DNA of 64,000 nt from Candidatus Heritagella intestinalis (GCA_904420555.1 CAJFVO010000002.1:124001-188000), one strand, 5' to 3'; numbered from the stretch's first letter, positions 1 through 8,429 are shown. Program-made: numbers and translations. Notes: generated by a model from the sequence alone, not told the origin.

Positions 1-494
1 GTGGCCAGCATCAGGTCCAGAGAAAGGTTGGAGAATCCGGCCCAACGGGCAGCGTCTATAGTGGCAAGGGCCTGCTCTGCCGTATGGCGGCGGCCCAGGG
101 CCTTCAGCTCGGTGTTATGGGTGGACTGCAAGCCAATGGAAACCCGGTTGGCCCCTGCCTGAAACACCTCCCGAAAGAAGTCATCCAGCTGGGAGGCGGG
201 GTTGACTTCCAAGGTGATTTCGGCCTTTTCCAAACCAAAACACTCCTGGGCCTTTCGGATGAGCCGGGACAGGCGGGAGGCTCCCAGAAGATTGGGGGTG
301 CCGCCGCCAAAGTAGAGGGTATCCGCCTTAGGGGGCGTACCTTCCTGGGCCAGCTTTTCCGCCCAAAAGGCCAGCTGTTTTTCCAGCACCTGGGTATATG
401 CCTCTTTCACAGAGTCATCCCCGGCCACAGAATAGAAGTCGCAGTAGGGGCATTTGCCGTTGCAGAATGGGACATGGATGTACAAACCGATCAT
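1..494 (-). CDS. hemW: HemW-like radical SAM protein, N-terminal part
   Basis: The visible 164 residues start at an ATG preceded by GGAGGG and run off the left edge, so the C-terminus is missing. The radical-SAM cluster motif is C11-x3-C15-x2-C18 followed by D-F. Phe at the position where true HemN has another Cys is the HemW pattern. A glycine-rich YFGGGTP motif lies at 61-67, and a conserved Glu-Val-Asn-Pro segment (SAM-binding side) follows. HemW family members are heme-binding proteins proposed to deliver heme and are often misnamed coproporphyrinogen oxidase. The position downstream of lepA is the usual Firmicutes order (spoIIP, lepA, hemW). It has its own extended -10 promoter, so it need not depend on lepA read-through. 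Confidence 0.93.
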   Translation of the reverse strand, partial: MIGLYIHVPFCNGKCPYCDFYSVAGDDSVKEAYTQVLEKQLAFWAEKLAQEGTPPKADTLYFGGGTPNLLGASRLSRLIRKAQECFGLEKAEITLEVNPASQLDDFFREVFQAGANRVSIGLQSTHNTELKALGRRHTAEQALATIDAARWAGFSNLSLDLMLA

Positions 495-525
495 GGGAAC
501 CAATCCCTCCTTTCCTATTAAGTTG

Positions 526-534
526 ATTATACCA
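526..534 (-). promoter_or_regulatory. extended -10 promoter of hemW
   Basis: On the minus strand TGG is followed directly by a perfect TATAAT, about 32 bases before the hemW start codon. No good -35 is seen at 17 bases, which fits an extended -10 sigma-A promoter. Confidence 0.5.
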
Positions 535-701
535 TATCTTGTTGATAATTTATAGTAGAAATCTTTAAAATCACCCCGAAAAAGGGTGCAACAAAGGACT
601 CTGGCAGGTAAGCAGATGAAAAGGGAATATACGCCGCCCTTGGCAGCTCTTGCTGTTCTGCAAGGCCGGAAGGGGCTCCCATGCTTTGGTCGATATGCTC
701 T

Positions 702-805
702 CAGGGCTTGCGCCGTCTTCGGCGGCTCTTGCTATTGCTGAGAACAGGTAGATGCCTTTTCTATGGCTTCGCTTTCTATGAGAGCTCTGCTCTCATACTT
801 CGGCC
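702..805. repeat. about 104-bp direct repeat, copy A
   Basis: This block recurs 128 bases further on (830-933). Shared landmarks are the palindrome-bearing GCGCCGtCTTCGGCGGC, TCTTGCTATTGCTG, GAACAGGTAGAT and a second palindrome around ATGAGaGCTCTGCtCTCAT. Copies differ at scattered positions, so the duplication is not recent. A fragment (CAGCTCTTGCTGTTCTG) lies just before, near 643. No gene is visible in 535-994, which lies between hemW and the duplicated lepA tail. Confidence 0.7.
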
Positions 806-829
806 AAAAAACGGAACCTCTCCGCCTCT

Positions 830-933
830 CAGGGCTCGCGCCGCCTTCGGCGGCTCTTGCTATTGCTGGGAACAGGTAGATTGCTTTTTATGGGCTTCGC
901 CTTTTATGAGGGCTCTGCCCTCATACTCCCGCC
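830..933. repeat. about 104-bp direct repeat, copy B
   Basis: Second copy of the block at 702-805, same orientation. Both hairpin-forming parts are kept (GCCGCCTTCGGCGGC and the ATGAGGGCTCTGCCCTCAT region), which suggests folding as RNA or cruciform DNA matters, or that the unit is a REP-like element. Confidence 0.7.
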
Positions 934-994
934 AGAGAGACTGAGTCTCTCTGGACTCTGCAATCGCTCCGCGCCAAATTTTACGCTTTCCTCT

Positions 995-1071
995 TTATTC
1001 ATCCAGCTTGAGCACGCTCATAAACGCCTCCTGGGGTACTTCCACCGTGCCCAATTGGCGCATCCGCTTCT
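995..1071 (-). pseudogene. diverged duplicate of the lepA 3' end
   Basis: Read on the minus strand, this encodes the last 25 residues of LepA (from [11 protein letters not shown] to VLKLDE and a stop), exactly as in the intact gene 119 bases away at 1114-1190. A 56-base core (1014-1069 against 1133-1188) is identical. Outside it the differences in the last codons are synonymous (for example CTG/TTG, GAA/GAG, TAA kept). Upstream of the shared part the two copies are unrelated. It has no start and cannot encode LepA. The pattern resembles an attachment-site copy left by an element that integrates into the 3' end of lepA, or an old partial duplication. Confidence 0.8.
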
Positions 1072-1113
1072 TTGCCTCCCGATTGGCAAAAAGCGGGCCT
1101 TCTTACAGTTTGC

Positions 1114-2916
1114 TTACTCATCCAACTTCAGAACGCTCATAAACGCCTCCTGGGGTACTTCCACCGTGCCCAATTGGCGCATCCGCTTTTTGCCCTCTTT
1201 CTGCTTCTCCAACAGCTTCTTCTTCCGGGTAATATCGCCGCCATAGCACTTGGCCAGCACGTCCTTACGCAGGGCCCGCACCGTTTCCCGGGCAATAATC
1301 CGCCCGCCGATACAAGCCTGAATGGGCACCTCAAAGAGCTGGCGCGGAATCTTCTCCGCCAGCTTTTCCGCCATCTTCCGGGCCCGGCCATAGGCCTTAT
1401 CTGCGTGGATGATAAAGGACAAAGCGTCCACCACTTCGCCGTTGAGCATAATGTCCAGCTTCACCAGGTTGGATTTCTGGTAGCCCATGAGCTCATAGTC
1501 AAAGGAAGCATAGCCCCGGGTGCGGGACTTCAGCGCGTCAAAGAAGTCGTAGATAATTTCGTTCAGGGGCAGCTCATAGTGGATGTCCACTCGGTCGGCA
1601 TCCAGATATTTCATATCCTTAAAGACGCCCCGGCGCTCCTGGCACAGCTCCATAATATTGCCCACATATTCACTGGGAGAATAGATATGGGCGTTGGCCA
1701 CCGGTTCCTCGGCCTTAGCAATGAGAGTGGGGTCCGGGTAGTTGGTGGGGTTGTCCACCGCAATCATTTCCCCGTCGGTCTTGGTGATGTGGTACACCAC
1801 GCTGGGGGCGGTGGTCACCAAATCCAGATTATATTCCCGCTCCAAACGCTCCTGCAAAATCTCCATGTGGAGCAGGCCCAAAAAGCCGCAGCGAAAACCA
1901 AAGCCCAGAGCCACCGAGGTCTCCGGCTCGAAGGTCAGGGCCGCGTCGTTAAGCTGCAGCTTCTCCAAAGCATCCCGCAAGTCGCTGTAGTGTGCGCCGT
2001 CAGCGGGATAAATGCCGCAGAACACCATAGGCTGCACAGCCCGATACCCCGGCAGGGGCTCAGCGGCGGGACGGCTGGCCAGGGTGACGGTGTCGCCTAC
2101 CCGGGCTTCCCGGACGTTCTTGATGGAAGCGGCGATGTAGCCCACCTCTCCGGCGGAAAGGCCGTCGGCGGATTCCAAAGAGGTGGCACGGAGATACCCG
2201 CACTCCACCACGGTGAACTCGCTGCCCACCGCCATCATGCGGATGGTGTCGCCGGGGTGTACCTGCCCCTCCTTAATGCGCACATAGACAATCACGCCTT
2301 TATACGCATCGTAATAGGAGTCGAAAATCAACGCCTGCAGCGGGGCCTCCGGGTCGCCCTGGGGGGCCGGGATGTCCTGCACAATGCGCTCCATGACCTG
2401 GTCGATGTTGATGCCCTGTTTGGCGGAGATTCGGGGCGCGTCCTGAGCCGGGATGCCGATGACGTCCTCCACTTCGTTGGCCACCCGCTCCGGGTCGGCG
2501 CTGGGCAGGTCGATTTTATTGATAACCGGCACCAGCTCCAGCCCGGCATCCACCGCCAGATAGGTGTTGGCCAGGGTCTGGGCCTCAATGCCCTGAGAGG
2601 CGTCCACCACCAGCACGGCCCCCTCGCAGGCCGCCAGGGAGCGGGAAACCTCGTAGTTGAAGTCCACATGGCCGGGGGTATCGATGAGGTTGAATACATA
2701 GTCCTCCCCATCCTGGGCACGATACACCAGAGTCACAGCGTGGGCCTTAATAGTAATGCCCCGCTCCCGCTCCAAGTCCATGTTGTCCAGGAGCTGATCC
2801 TCCATGTTCCGAAGGGCCACTGCCTGGGTCTGCTCTAAGATGCGGTCGGCCAGGGTGCTCTTCCCGTGGTCGATGTGGGCGATAATGCTGAAATTCCGAA
2901 TTTTATCCTGTGGCAC
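1114..2916 (-). CDS. lepA: elongation factor 4 (LepA)
   Basis: Ribosome-associated translational GTPase of about 600 residues, the normal family length. G1 (HIDHGKST), the switch-I segment with [10 protein letters not shown]3 (DTPGHVDF) and G4 (NKID) are all present near the N-terminus. EF-G-like domains and the LepA-specific C-terminal domain follow, ending in [15 protein letters not shown]. The GTG at 2916 is chosen because a GGAG lies seven bases before it; a TTG two codons earlier would leave no room for a ribosome site. A sigma-A promoter sits at 2984-3012 and a terminator separates it from the gene upstream, so it is transcribed alone or with hemW. LepA acts on stalled or mis-translocated ribosomes. 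Confidence 0.97.
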   Translation of the reverse strand: MPQDKIRNFSIIAHIDHGKSTLADRILEQTQAVALRNMEDQLLDNMDLERERGITIKAHAVTLVYRAQDGEDYVFNLIDTPGHVDFNYEVSRSLAACEGAVLVVDASQGIEAQTLANTYLAVDAGLELVPVINKIDLPSADPERVANEVEDVIGIPAQDAPRISAKQGINIDQVMERIVQDIPAPQGDPEAPLQALIFDSYYDAYKGVIVYVRIKEGQVHPGDTIRMMAVGSEFTVVECGYLRATSLESADGLSAGEVGYIAASIKNVREARVGDTVTLASRPAAEPLPGYRAVQPMVFCGIYPADGAHYSDLRDALEKLQLNDAALTFEPETSVALGFGFRCGFLGLLHMEILQERLEREYNLDLVTTAPSVVYHITKTDGEMIAVDNPTNYPDPTLIAKAEEPVANAHIYSPSEYVGNIMELCQERRGVFKDMKYLDADRVDIHYELPLNEIIYDFFDALKSRTRGYASFDYELMGYQKSNLVKLDIMLNGEVVDALSFIIHADKAYGRARKMAEKLAEKIPRQLFEVPIQACIGGRIIARETVRALRKDVLAKCYGGDITRKKKLLEKQKEGKKRMRQLGTVEVPQEAFMSVLKLDE

Positions 2917-2983
2917 TGCCAATCTCCATCACCTGTTCTTTCCGGAAAAATCTATGAAAATACAGTTTTTTATAATCAGAGTC

Positions 2984-3012
2984 AGTATAGCACAGCCGGG
3001 CTTTTTAGGCAA
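2984..3012 (-). promoter_or_regulatory. sigma-A promoter of lepA
   Basis: Minus strand: TTGCCT (3012-3007), a 17-base spacer, and TATACT (2989-2984). The predicted leader is about 60 bases. Confidence 0.7.
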
Positions 3013-3061
3013 GACCAGGCTGCGGCGGGCGCGCCCGCTGCTTGCCGCCATGCGGTATGGC

Positions 3062-3088
3062 AATAAAAAAGGGCCGGAACACCGGCCC
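3062..3088 (-). terminator. rho-independent terminator after the Ser-rich protein gene
   Basis: GGGCCGG, a short loop, CCGGCCC, then TTTTTTATT on the minus strand, 27 bases after the stop at 3115. Confidence 0.85.
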
Positions 3089-3114
3089 AAAGATATTTTT
3101 TGGTAGGAAGGCAC

Positions 3115-3873
3115 TCAATAGCGATTGCGGTAGTAGCGGTCGCTGAGGAGACGCCCCTTGCGCTTCCTGCGGAAACCGCCGCTGCGGTAGCGTCTGCGTC
3201 CGCCGCCCCCTCTGGGGCCGTAGCGGTTGCTCAAAAGCACCAGGACGACTACCACTACGCCGATGCCAATGCACACCCAAGCCAGAATCCCAATAAAGTT
3301 CACCCGGGTGTTGTCCGTTTCCGAAACAGACACGGAAATATTGCTGTCATAGCTGCCAAGGCTGGAGGCATTGGCCCCTGCCAAGGGAGACTGGGAAGGG
3401 CTTGCGCTGGGGCTGGCAGACGGGCTGGCACTGGGCGTAGGAGACGCCGAAGGGGACGCGGAAGCGGTGTTCCCGCCGGTGGTCTGGGTGCGGGAGGCCG
3501 TGCTGGAAGAGCTGCTGGTCCGGCTGGAATTGGTGGAATTGCCGCTGGAAGGCCGGCTGGTGGTGCTGCTGGTATTGTGATTTCCGCCCCCGCCGGAAGG
3601 CCGGTTGTTAGAGGATGTACCGCCCTGATTCCCCCCAGAAGAGCTGCTGCTTTCCGAACTGGAACTCTGGCTGGAAGAGGGCTCCGGCGGCTCGGGTTCA
3701 GGCTCCGGTTCACTGGACGGAGGGTCTACCGGCTCTACAGGCTCCGAGGGCTCCGTAGCGCTCCCCTCGGTATAGGGAGTCACTCCCACTCCCTGGGCCG
3801 CCACAGAAAACGCCATACACATTGTCAACAGGATGCAAAGGCCGATGATCGCCCACTGCTTGTACTTCTTCAT
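3115..3873 (-). CDS. secreted/membrane protein with Ser/Pro-rich stalk
   Basis: A 252-residue protein of unknown function. The ATG at 3873 has GGAGG eight bases upstream; the frame stays open further upstream but without a ribosome site. Residues 1-30 form a signal peptide (MKKYKQWAIIGLC..., cleavage after VAA likely). Next comes a Pro/Glu/Ser stretch (EPVEPVDPPSSEPEPEPEPP), then about 120 residues of Ser, Thr, Asn and Gly with SPSASPTPSAS repeats. A transmembrane helix near 195-216 (GILAWVCIGIGVVVVVLVLLS) follows, then a very basic tail rich in Arg, Gly and Tyr. It looks like a wall-spanning stalk with a cytoplasmic basic tail. It lies between spoIIP and lepA, which are usually adjacent. No enzymatic domain is recognised. 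Confidence 0.75.
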   Translation of the reverse strand: MKKYKQWAIIGLCILLTMCMAFSVAAQGVGVTPYTEGSATEPSEPVEPVDPPSSEPEPEPEPPEPSSSQSSSSESSSSSGGNQGGTSSNNRPSGGGGNHNTSSTTSRPSSGNSTNSSRTSSSSSTASRTQTTGGNTASASPSASPTPSASPSASPSASPSQSPLAGANASSLGSYDSNISVSVSETDNTRVNFIGILAWVCIGIGVVVVVLVLLSNRYGPRGGGGRRRYRSGGFRRKRKGRLLSDRYYRNRY

Positions 3874-3954
3874 CCCGGCACCTCCAAAAATTCCATAAAC
3901 TCTCTTATTTTCAACCGGGCTGGCTCCCGGCGCATACATACTCATTATGGAATC

Positions 3955-3982
3955 ATTATACCAGATATTCGACAAAAAACAA
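3955..3982 (-). promoter_or_regulatory. sigma-A promoter upstream of 3873
   Basis: Minus strand: TTGTTT, 16 bases, TGG-TATAAT (extended -10). The leader would be about 75 bases. Confidence 0.6.
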
Positions 3983-4144
3983 CTATTCCCCTTCCCTCCC
4001 CAAGCCCCTTTTTGAAATTTTAAGAAACCTGTCATAATCCCGGGTGTTTCGTGGGGTTTTCCCTTCAAAATTCCCATAGGAAAGCCGGTTTTTAAGGCGT
4101 TTCCCCCTGATTCCCGGCCTTTCGAAAAAAAGGCTTGCAATCCC

Positions 4145-4450
4145 CTATTCTACGCCCTGTAATTTTTCTTCAACATATTCCACAAGGTTATCCACAAAAG
4201 TCAAGTCCAAGTCCCCTTCCCATCCCAGCAGGTCATAGTGGAGGAGGGTCCGGTTGCCGGTGACCGTGGAAAGCGCCAAGGGCGGAGTGTAATCCCCCAG
4301 GCCCATCTGGCGGCAGCGCACCTCTACCGTGACTAAACCCGCCAGCAGCACCAGCAGGCTCAGGGTCACGGCAAAGGGAATCCAGAACCAGGCCCGCTGG
4401 TCGTGGCGGCGCTTTTTCTCTTTCAATTCCCGTTGGCTTTTTCCATCCAT
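4145..4450 (-). CDS. small single-pass membrane protein, unknown
   Basis: A 101-residue protein. The ATG at 4450 follows AGAGGAAG; longer versions lack a ribosome site. The N-terminus is strongly charged (KSQRELKEKKRRHDQR), followed by one hydrophobic helix (FWIPFAVTLSLLVLLAGLVTV, about residues 22-42) and an extracellular part of about 55 residues ending in VDNLVEYVEEKLQGVE. It starts about 110 bases after the spoIIP stop and may be co-transcribed with it. No family recognised; a role in the sporulation envelope is only suggested by position. Confidence 0.7.
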   Translation of the reverse strand: MDGKSQRELKEKKRRHDQRAWFWIPFAVTLSLLVLLAGLVTVEVRCRQMGLGDYTPPLALSTVTGNRTLLHYDLLGWEGDLDLTFVDNLVEYVEEKLQGVE

Positions 4451-4560
4451 AACAGTCTTCCTCTTTTCACAAGCCCCTGCATTTCCGTTAACCGAAGGCA
4501 GGCTGTTTATTGGCTTCCAGCCGCATACGATGGACTTAGTATGCCGCAAATATATGCCCG

Positions 4561-5637
4561 CTATTCCATCAGGGACTGCATGGTCTTTACCAGCACTTCT
4601 CCAAAGAGGCTGCCGGCATAGGCGGCTTCTTCCAGGGAATTCACCTCGGTGCCGAACTCCACCAGCAGGGAGCCCGGCGTAAGATTTTCATTATACACGC
4701 TGTTTTTAAAGCTCAGGGGCCGGGCCAGGCCGGGATACAGCTGGGAAGCCGTTTGCTGTAATTGCAGGGCCAAGCGCAGGTTCTGCCGCCAGTTGGGGAA
4801 ATCCAGGGTGCCGCCGTCATCACAGCCGGAGAGAATCATAAACTGGGCGGCCTTTTTGCCGTTTACCGTGGCCGTGGGCTTAATGCGCTCCTCTTCTCCC
4901 CCAATGGCGTCCCGGTGAATGTCCAGGGTAATCTGGATGGTAGGGTATTTTTCCAGATTCTTTTTCATGGTTTCCGCCGAACGGGTATAGCCGCCTGTAT
5001 AGGCCGGATAGTCGTGGACCGTGGTATCGTGGACCACCCCAAACCCGGCGGCTTTGAGCTGGGCTTCAATGGCGTTGCCCACCATGACCACCGTTTCGTC
5101 TAAATTCTGGCTCCGGGTAGGGGTGCCTTCATAATACCAGGCGCTCTCCTGAGACAAATAGGACTCCGTGGTGTGGGTGTGGTAGAGCAGCACCATGGGA
5201 GTGCCGTCCGCCCGGATTTCCAGCTCCGGCCCCATTTCCAGCTCTTTGGCAAAATCCACATCCTCGCCGGCGTCGTTGCGGATAAAAAAGTCCCCCACCT
5301 GGGTGCCGCCGCCCATCTGGGTCTCGGTGATGGGAGTAGCTTTGGCACCGGGCTTGGGAGTGGGCGTGGGCGTAGGCTCCGGGGTCGGCGTCGGGGTGGG
5401 AGAGGGCGTGGCCTCTGCCTGGGAGACCGGCCCGTCCTCCTCAATGAGGCTGGAGCTTCCGGCCTGAGGGTCCGCGTAGAGCTCCCGAGCCGCCCGGGGC
5501 AGCAGCAGGTCTGCGGTAGCCAGGGCCGCCTGCTCCCCGCTGAACAGGGGAAAACACCGAACTGCAAAGCAGGCCGCCGCTGTGACAGCAGTCGCCGCTG
5601 CCGCCGCCCGGGTCAACCATTTGATTTTTGCCGCCAT
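4561..5637 (-). CDS. spoIIP: stage II sporulation protein P (SpoIIP)
   Basis: Peptidoglycan amidase/endopeptidase of the SpoIIDMP engulfment machinery, 358 residues. The ATG at 5637 has AAGGAGGAAG nine bases upstream. An N-terminal membrane anchor (about 8-30) is followed by a Pro/Thr linker (TPTPTPEPTPTPTPKP, about 81-96) and the catalytic domain. Metal ligands and catalytic residues fit the family: LLYHTHTTESY (150-160), DIHRDAIGG (239-247) and EFGTEVNS (327-334). Gene order spoIIP-lepA-hemW is conserved in spore-formers, though two extra genes sit in between here and no gpr is present upstream. It should be expressed in the mother cell, probably from a sigma-E promoter. Confidence 0.95.
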   Translation of the reverse strand: MAAKIKWLTRAAAAATAVTAAACFAVRCFPLFSGEQAALATADLLLPRAARELYADPQAGSSSLIEEDGPVSQAEATPSPTPTPTPEPTPTPTPKPGAKATPITETQMGGGTQVGDFFIRNDAGEDVDFAKELEMGPELEIRADGTPMVLLYHTHTTESYLSQESAWYYEGTPTRSQNLDETVVMVGNAIEAQLKAAGFGVVHDTTVHDYPAYTGGYTRSAETMKKNLEKYPTIQITLDIHRDAIGGEEERIKPTATVNGKKAAQFMILSGCDDGGTLDFPNWRQNLRLALQLQQTASQLYPGLARPLSFKNSVYNENLTPGSLLVEFGTEVNSLEEAAYAGSLFGEVLVKTMQSLME

Positions 5638-5682
5638 CCTGCTGCTTCCTCCTTCCGCCCTGGGGGCCCATATGCTGTATCC

Positions 5683-5711
5683 ATGGTATGCATCCCCAAG
5701 AAAAAATAGAA
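5683..5711 (-). promoter_or_regulatory. possible sigma-E promoter of spoIIP
   Basis: Minus strand: TTCTATT, 14 bases, CATACCAT. Known sigma-E promoters have an ATATT-like -35 and CATACANT -10; this matches the -10 at seven of eight positions. Suggested by the sporulation role of the gene. Confidence 0.35.
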
Positions 5712-5782
5712 CCGGGCAGTGTTCTCCGCTCCGGTCGGCGCCTTGTTTGTGTGCCACCGGCACACGGCGCCCGGTTCCAAGC

Positions 5783-5842
5783 CGCGAGACAGCGGCATCT
5801 ATGAGCGGGCTTTTCTCCCGCATAAACAGCCTGGGAGGGAAG
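5783..5842 (-). repeat. dispersed repeat, copy 1
   Basis: On the minus strand this matches the tandem units at 16783-16968: CCCAGGCTGTTTA, CGGGAGAAAAGCCCGCTCAT, AGATGCCGCTGTCTCGCGGC. The gap 5638-6304 has no convincing intact gene; it holds this repeat, a second partial copy and a short plus-strand remnant ORF. Confidence 0.75.
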
Positions 5843-5907
5843 CCCCCCTCCATGAGGGGGGTGTCTGCGAATGCAGACGGAGGGAGTAAAAGAGCGGCCT
5901 TTCTTCC

Positions 5908-5990
5908 CGCGCAAGGCTAAGCCTTGACGTAAGCCGCGAGATAGCGGCTTGGGAGCGCATCCTATGCGCCCGCGCCGCCGCAAAAAAACA
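5908..5990 (-). repeat. dispersed repeat, partial copy 2
   Basis: Contains on the minus strand the repeat's tail, CCGCTATCTCGCGGCTTACG followed by a palindrome-like AAGGCTtAGCCTT. It lies directly after copy 1 in the same orientation and ends near a GGGAAGGC/GCCCTCCC hairpin. Confidence 0.6.
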
Positions 5991-6031
5991 GGGAAGGCCA
6001 GCAGGCCCTCCCTGTGAGAGATTCATGTTAA

Positions 6032-6184
6032 AATTCGCACTTCATAGCACCGAGGAAAGGTCTCCACCTGGTCTCCGGATTCCGTCTCTTCCCAAACGGA
6101 ATTGACGAAGTAGCCAAAGGAATCATTCGTCTGGCAAATTCAAGTGAGGTCAGAGAAGATGAACTTTTATCAAAACGAGGTTGA
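6032..6184 (+). pseudogene. possible remnant of a longer ORF
   Basis: An open stretch of 50 codons without a plausible start, flanked by stops, with protein-like composition (ending in SSEVREDELLSKRG). Base composition is lower in GC than the surroundings. It could be the tail of a decayed transposase or phage gene, or chance. No family recognised. Confidence 0.25.
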
Positions 6185-6304
6185 GCCTTGATGTCCCCAC
6201 AAAATACCGGCATCCGCAATGCGACTTTTCACTCGCACAAGCTACTTTCGCAAAAATACAGGGCTGTTTTTAGCTGTCAGCTGCTCCACGAGTTGCGGCC
6301 AGGT

Positions 6305-7750
6305 TCAACCTGTAGGGACTGCTTCCAGGGCGGCGGCCTGGCGGGCCTTGGCGGTCTCTAAGTCGTCGAAGTCCCCTAAATCTGCAATGTCCACCGAGGA
6401 AGCGTCAATATAGAGGTCGGGGTTTTCGCTCTGGCCCCGGATGGTGGAGGGCACTTCCCCGTTGAGCTGGGCCCGGGCGCTCTGGGCCCGAAGCTGGCAG
6501 ATTTCTTCCAGGGTCTCCACCCCCAGCTGGTGGGATTCATAGGTGCAGAAGGCCGTGGGGTCCTGTTTCACATAGGGGGCGATCATTTGGGCGGTCTGGC
6601 GCAGCCGCACCTGGAATTCCCCGCTTTCAAAATAGCCGGAGAGCAGGGCGTCAAAATATTCGTGGTACTGGCGGAAATAGGCGTTTTGCTGCATGAGGGT
6701 GTGGTACAGGGGCCGGTTTAACATGACTTCCCCTTCCGCCGGGGTGTCGATGGGGTAGTTGATGAGCACGTTGGGGTCCCGGATGGGGTCGGTCATGCCC
6801 AGGGCGTAGGTGCCGAAGGCCAGGTTGTAGTCCCAGGGCAGAATCTGCAGCACCCCGTCCTCCTCATAGAGGAAGTAGTTGTGGCCTGTGGGGCCCAGAT
6901 AGCTGTCCCAGTTCATGACGAACACCTGCACGGTGAAATACCGCAGCACCTCGTCCACGTCAATGGCGCTTTCCAGGTTCTCCCCGGTGGAGAGGGTTTT
7001 CAAGGCCCCGATAAGCCGCTCCTGGTCCGTCTGGGAGGTCTTGAATTTGGCGTTGCGGAAGATGTTGTCGTAGCTCTGGGGGTCGTCGTCCACATACCGC
7101 AGGGCCACATCGGCGTTTTCGTCGTTGAGGGAGCGGTAGTCGGGCTTATACAGCTCCCCGTAATTGCTGCCGAAGTTCCGCTTGGCAAAGGATTCCTCGG
7201 GCTCCTCCACCGCCAGGAACAGCCCCCAGGGAGCGCCGTTGACGGTGACCCACACATAGCTGCACAGGGGCGTGGGCACCCCCATGTAGTCCATCATGTC
7301 GTAGACCAGCCAGGTTTTCAGATAGCTGTTGTCCTGGAAGGAGGAATCCAGAGACAGCTTATCCAGGCCGTAGTAGGTGTTCCCCCCGGTGTAGTGGTCG
7401 AATTCCAGCTTGAGGCTGTAGCGGGAGAGGCCGTATTCGTGGGTCAGCCGCCGGGAGTTGTTCCCCTTGGCCCGCAGCCCCACCTGCCGGAATTCCTCCC
7501 CGTCCACCACCACGGTGCAGGGGATGTACTCCTCCTCCGGGGCCTTTTCCTGGAGAAAAGCTTCCCAGTCCTCCACCTGGAGGTCAATGGTGTGAACCCG
7601 GCTGCCGTCAAAGAGCCGGGTGGCGTAGGCCGGGGAAGCGCTGGCTTTTTGAAGGCCCAGGCTCTCCCCGCAGAAGAGCAGTGCGGTGAGCCCCATGGCC
7701 AGCACCAGAGCGATGATGCAGATTTTGTCGATATGTTTGTGCCCAAGCAT
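6305..7750 (-). CDS. CotH-family extracytoplasmic kinase
   Basis: A 481-residue protein with an N-terminal membrane anchor (about 8-28) and a CotH kinase-like fold outside the membrane. Family landmarks are GLRAKGNNS (91-99), a conserved LDSSFQDNSYLKTWLVYD region, and the putative catalytic/metal block NWD (280-282), HNYFLY (290-295), PWDYN (305-309). In Bacillus, CotH phosphorylates Ser residues of spore-coat proteins. The ATG lies four bases after the DUF4956 stop, so translation is probably coupled. It is last in the run lipoprotein, VTC polymerase, DUF4956, CotH. VTC-DUF4956-CotH neighbourhoods are common in clostridia. The substrate is unknown; Ser/Asp-rich surface proteins nearby are candidates. 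Confidence 0.88.
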   Translation of the reverse strand: MLGHKHIDKICIIALVLAMGLTALLFCGESLGLQKASASPAYATRLFDGSRVHTIDLQVEDWEAFLQEKAPEEEYIPCTVVVDGEEFRQVGLRAKGNNSRRLTHEYGLSRYSLKLEFDHYTGGNTYYGLDKLSLDSSFQDNSYLKTWLVYDMMDYMGVPTPLCSYVWVTVNGAPWGLFLAVEEPEESFAKRNFGSNYGELYKPDYRSLNDENADVALRYVDDDPQSYDNIFRNAKFKTSQTDQERLIGALKTLSTGENLESAIDVDEVLRYFTVQVFVMNWDSYLGPTGHNYFLYEEDGVLQILPWDYNLAFGTYALGMTDPIRDPNVLINYPIDTPAEGEVMLNRPLYHTLMQQNAYFRQYHEYFDALLSGYFESGEFQVRLRQTAQMIAPYVKQDPTAFCTYESHQLGVETLEEICQLRAQSARAQLNGEVPSTIRGQSENPDLYIDASSVDIADLGDFDDLETAKARQAAALEAVPTG

Positions 7751-7754
7751 TGGT

Positions 7755-8429
7755 TTACCCCATGTAGTCCCCGTTGTAGGACACCAGCGTCACATGGCTC
7801 ACCCCGGGGATTTGGTCCAGGCCGTTGACAAAGCTGCTGTCGTCTTCTTTGAGCCGCACCTCATAGTGCAGTTCGATGCATCCCGGCTCCACGCTCTTGC
7901 TCTTCAGGTTCATGCGCTTTACCCGGGCCGAGACAAATTCCTTTATATCCTTTTCCGCCTGCTCCCCCTCGCAGTGGACCACCAGGATATAGGGGGAATC
8001 CACGGTTTTGCTCCGGGAGAAGAACCACAAAACCAGGCCGATAAAGGCGCTGCCGAATACCGCCAGGGGAATGAGCCCCGCCGCCAGCACAATGCCCACG
8101 GCAATGCTCCAGAACAGGAAGGCGATGTCCATGGGCTCCTTAATGGCGGTGCGGAACCGGACAATGGACAGGGCGCCCACCATGCCCAGAGACAGCACCA
8201 CGTTGCTCACCACGGTCAGTATCAGCAGGGTGGTGATGAGGGACAGGGCAATGAGGGTGACGCCAAAGCTGCGGGAATACATAATGCCCGTGTAGCTCTT
8301 TTTATAGATGAAAAAGATAAACAGCCCCAGCAGAAAGGCCAGCGCCAGGGCAATGGCCATATCCAGCATGGAGATGCTGGTGAGGTTCTCCAAAAAGCTG
8401 GACTTGAAAATATCCTGGAATGTGGTCAT
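7755..8429 (-). CDS. DUF4956 membrane protein
   Basis: A 224-residue protein. About four hydrophobic helices occupy residues 20-140, including the conserved block VLSLGMVGALSIVRFRTAIK. A soluble C-terminal domain of about 80 residues ends in YNGDYMG. The family has no known activity but is almost always beside VTC-domain and CotH genes, as here. AAGGAGAG precedes the ATG. It starts 35 bases after the VTC stop and ends four bases before cotH, so it is in one operon with both. A membrane partner of the polyphosphate polymerase is a reasonable guess. Confidence 0.88.
   Translation of the reverse strand: MTTFQDIFKSSFLENLTSISMLDMAIALALAFLLGLFIFFIYKKSYTGIMYSRSFGVTLIALSLITTLLILTVVSNVVLSLGMVGALSIVRFRTAIKEPMDIAFLFWSIAVGIVLAAGLIPLAVFGSAFIGLVLWFFSRSKTVDSPYILVVHCEGEQAEKDIKEFVSARVKRMNLKSKSVEPGCIELHYEVRLKEDDSSFVNGLDQIPGVSHVTLVSYNGDYMG

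Noticed and set aside
681-1246. Plus-strand ORFs across the repeats near lepA
   Set aside because: They read through direct repeats and the antisense of the lepA tail; no ribosome site or protein-like pattern.
1072-2838. Long open frames opposite lepA, and likewise opposite the GH3 (13690-16185), sbcC (42336-45155), purL (50282-52378), phosphoesterase (52745-55042) and Gld-operon (56722-59388) genes
   Set aside because: They mirror GC-rich codon use of well-identified genes, have Gly/His/Leu-rich translations without family features and no ribosome sites.
5799-5983. Minus-strand ORFs before spoIIP that would extend it or stand alone
   Set aside because: They cross the dispersed repeats and have no ribosome site; spoIIP has a clear start at 5637.
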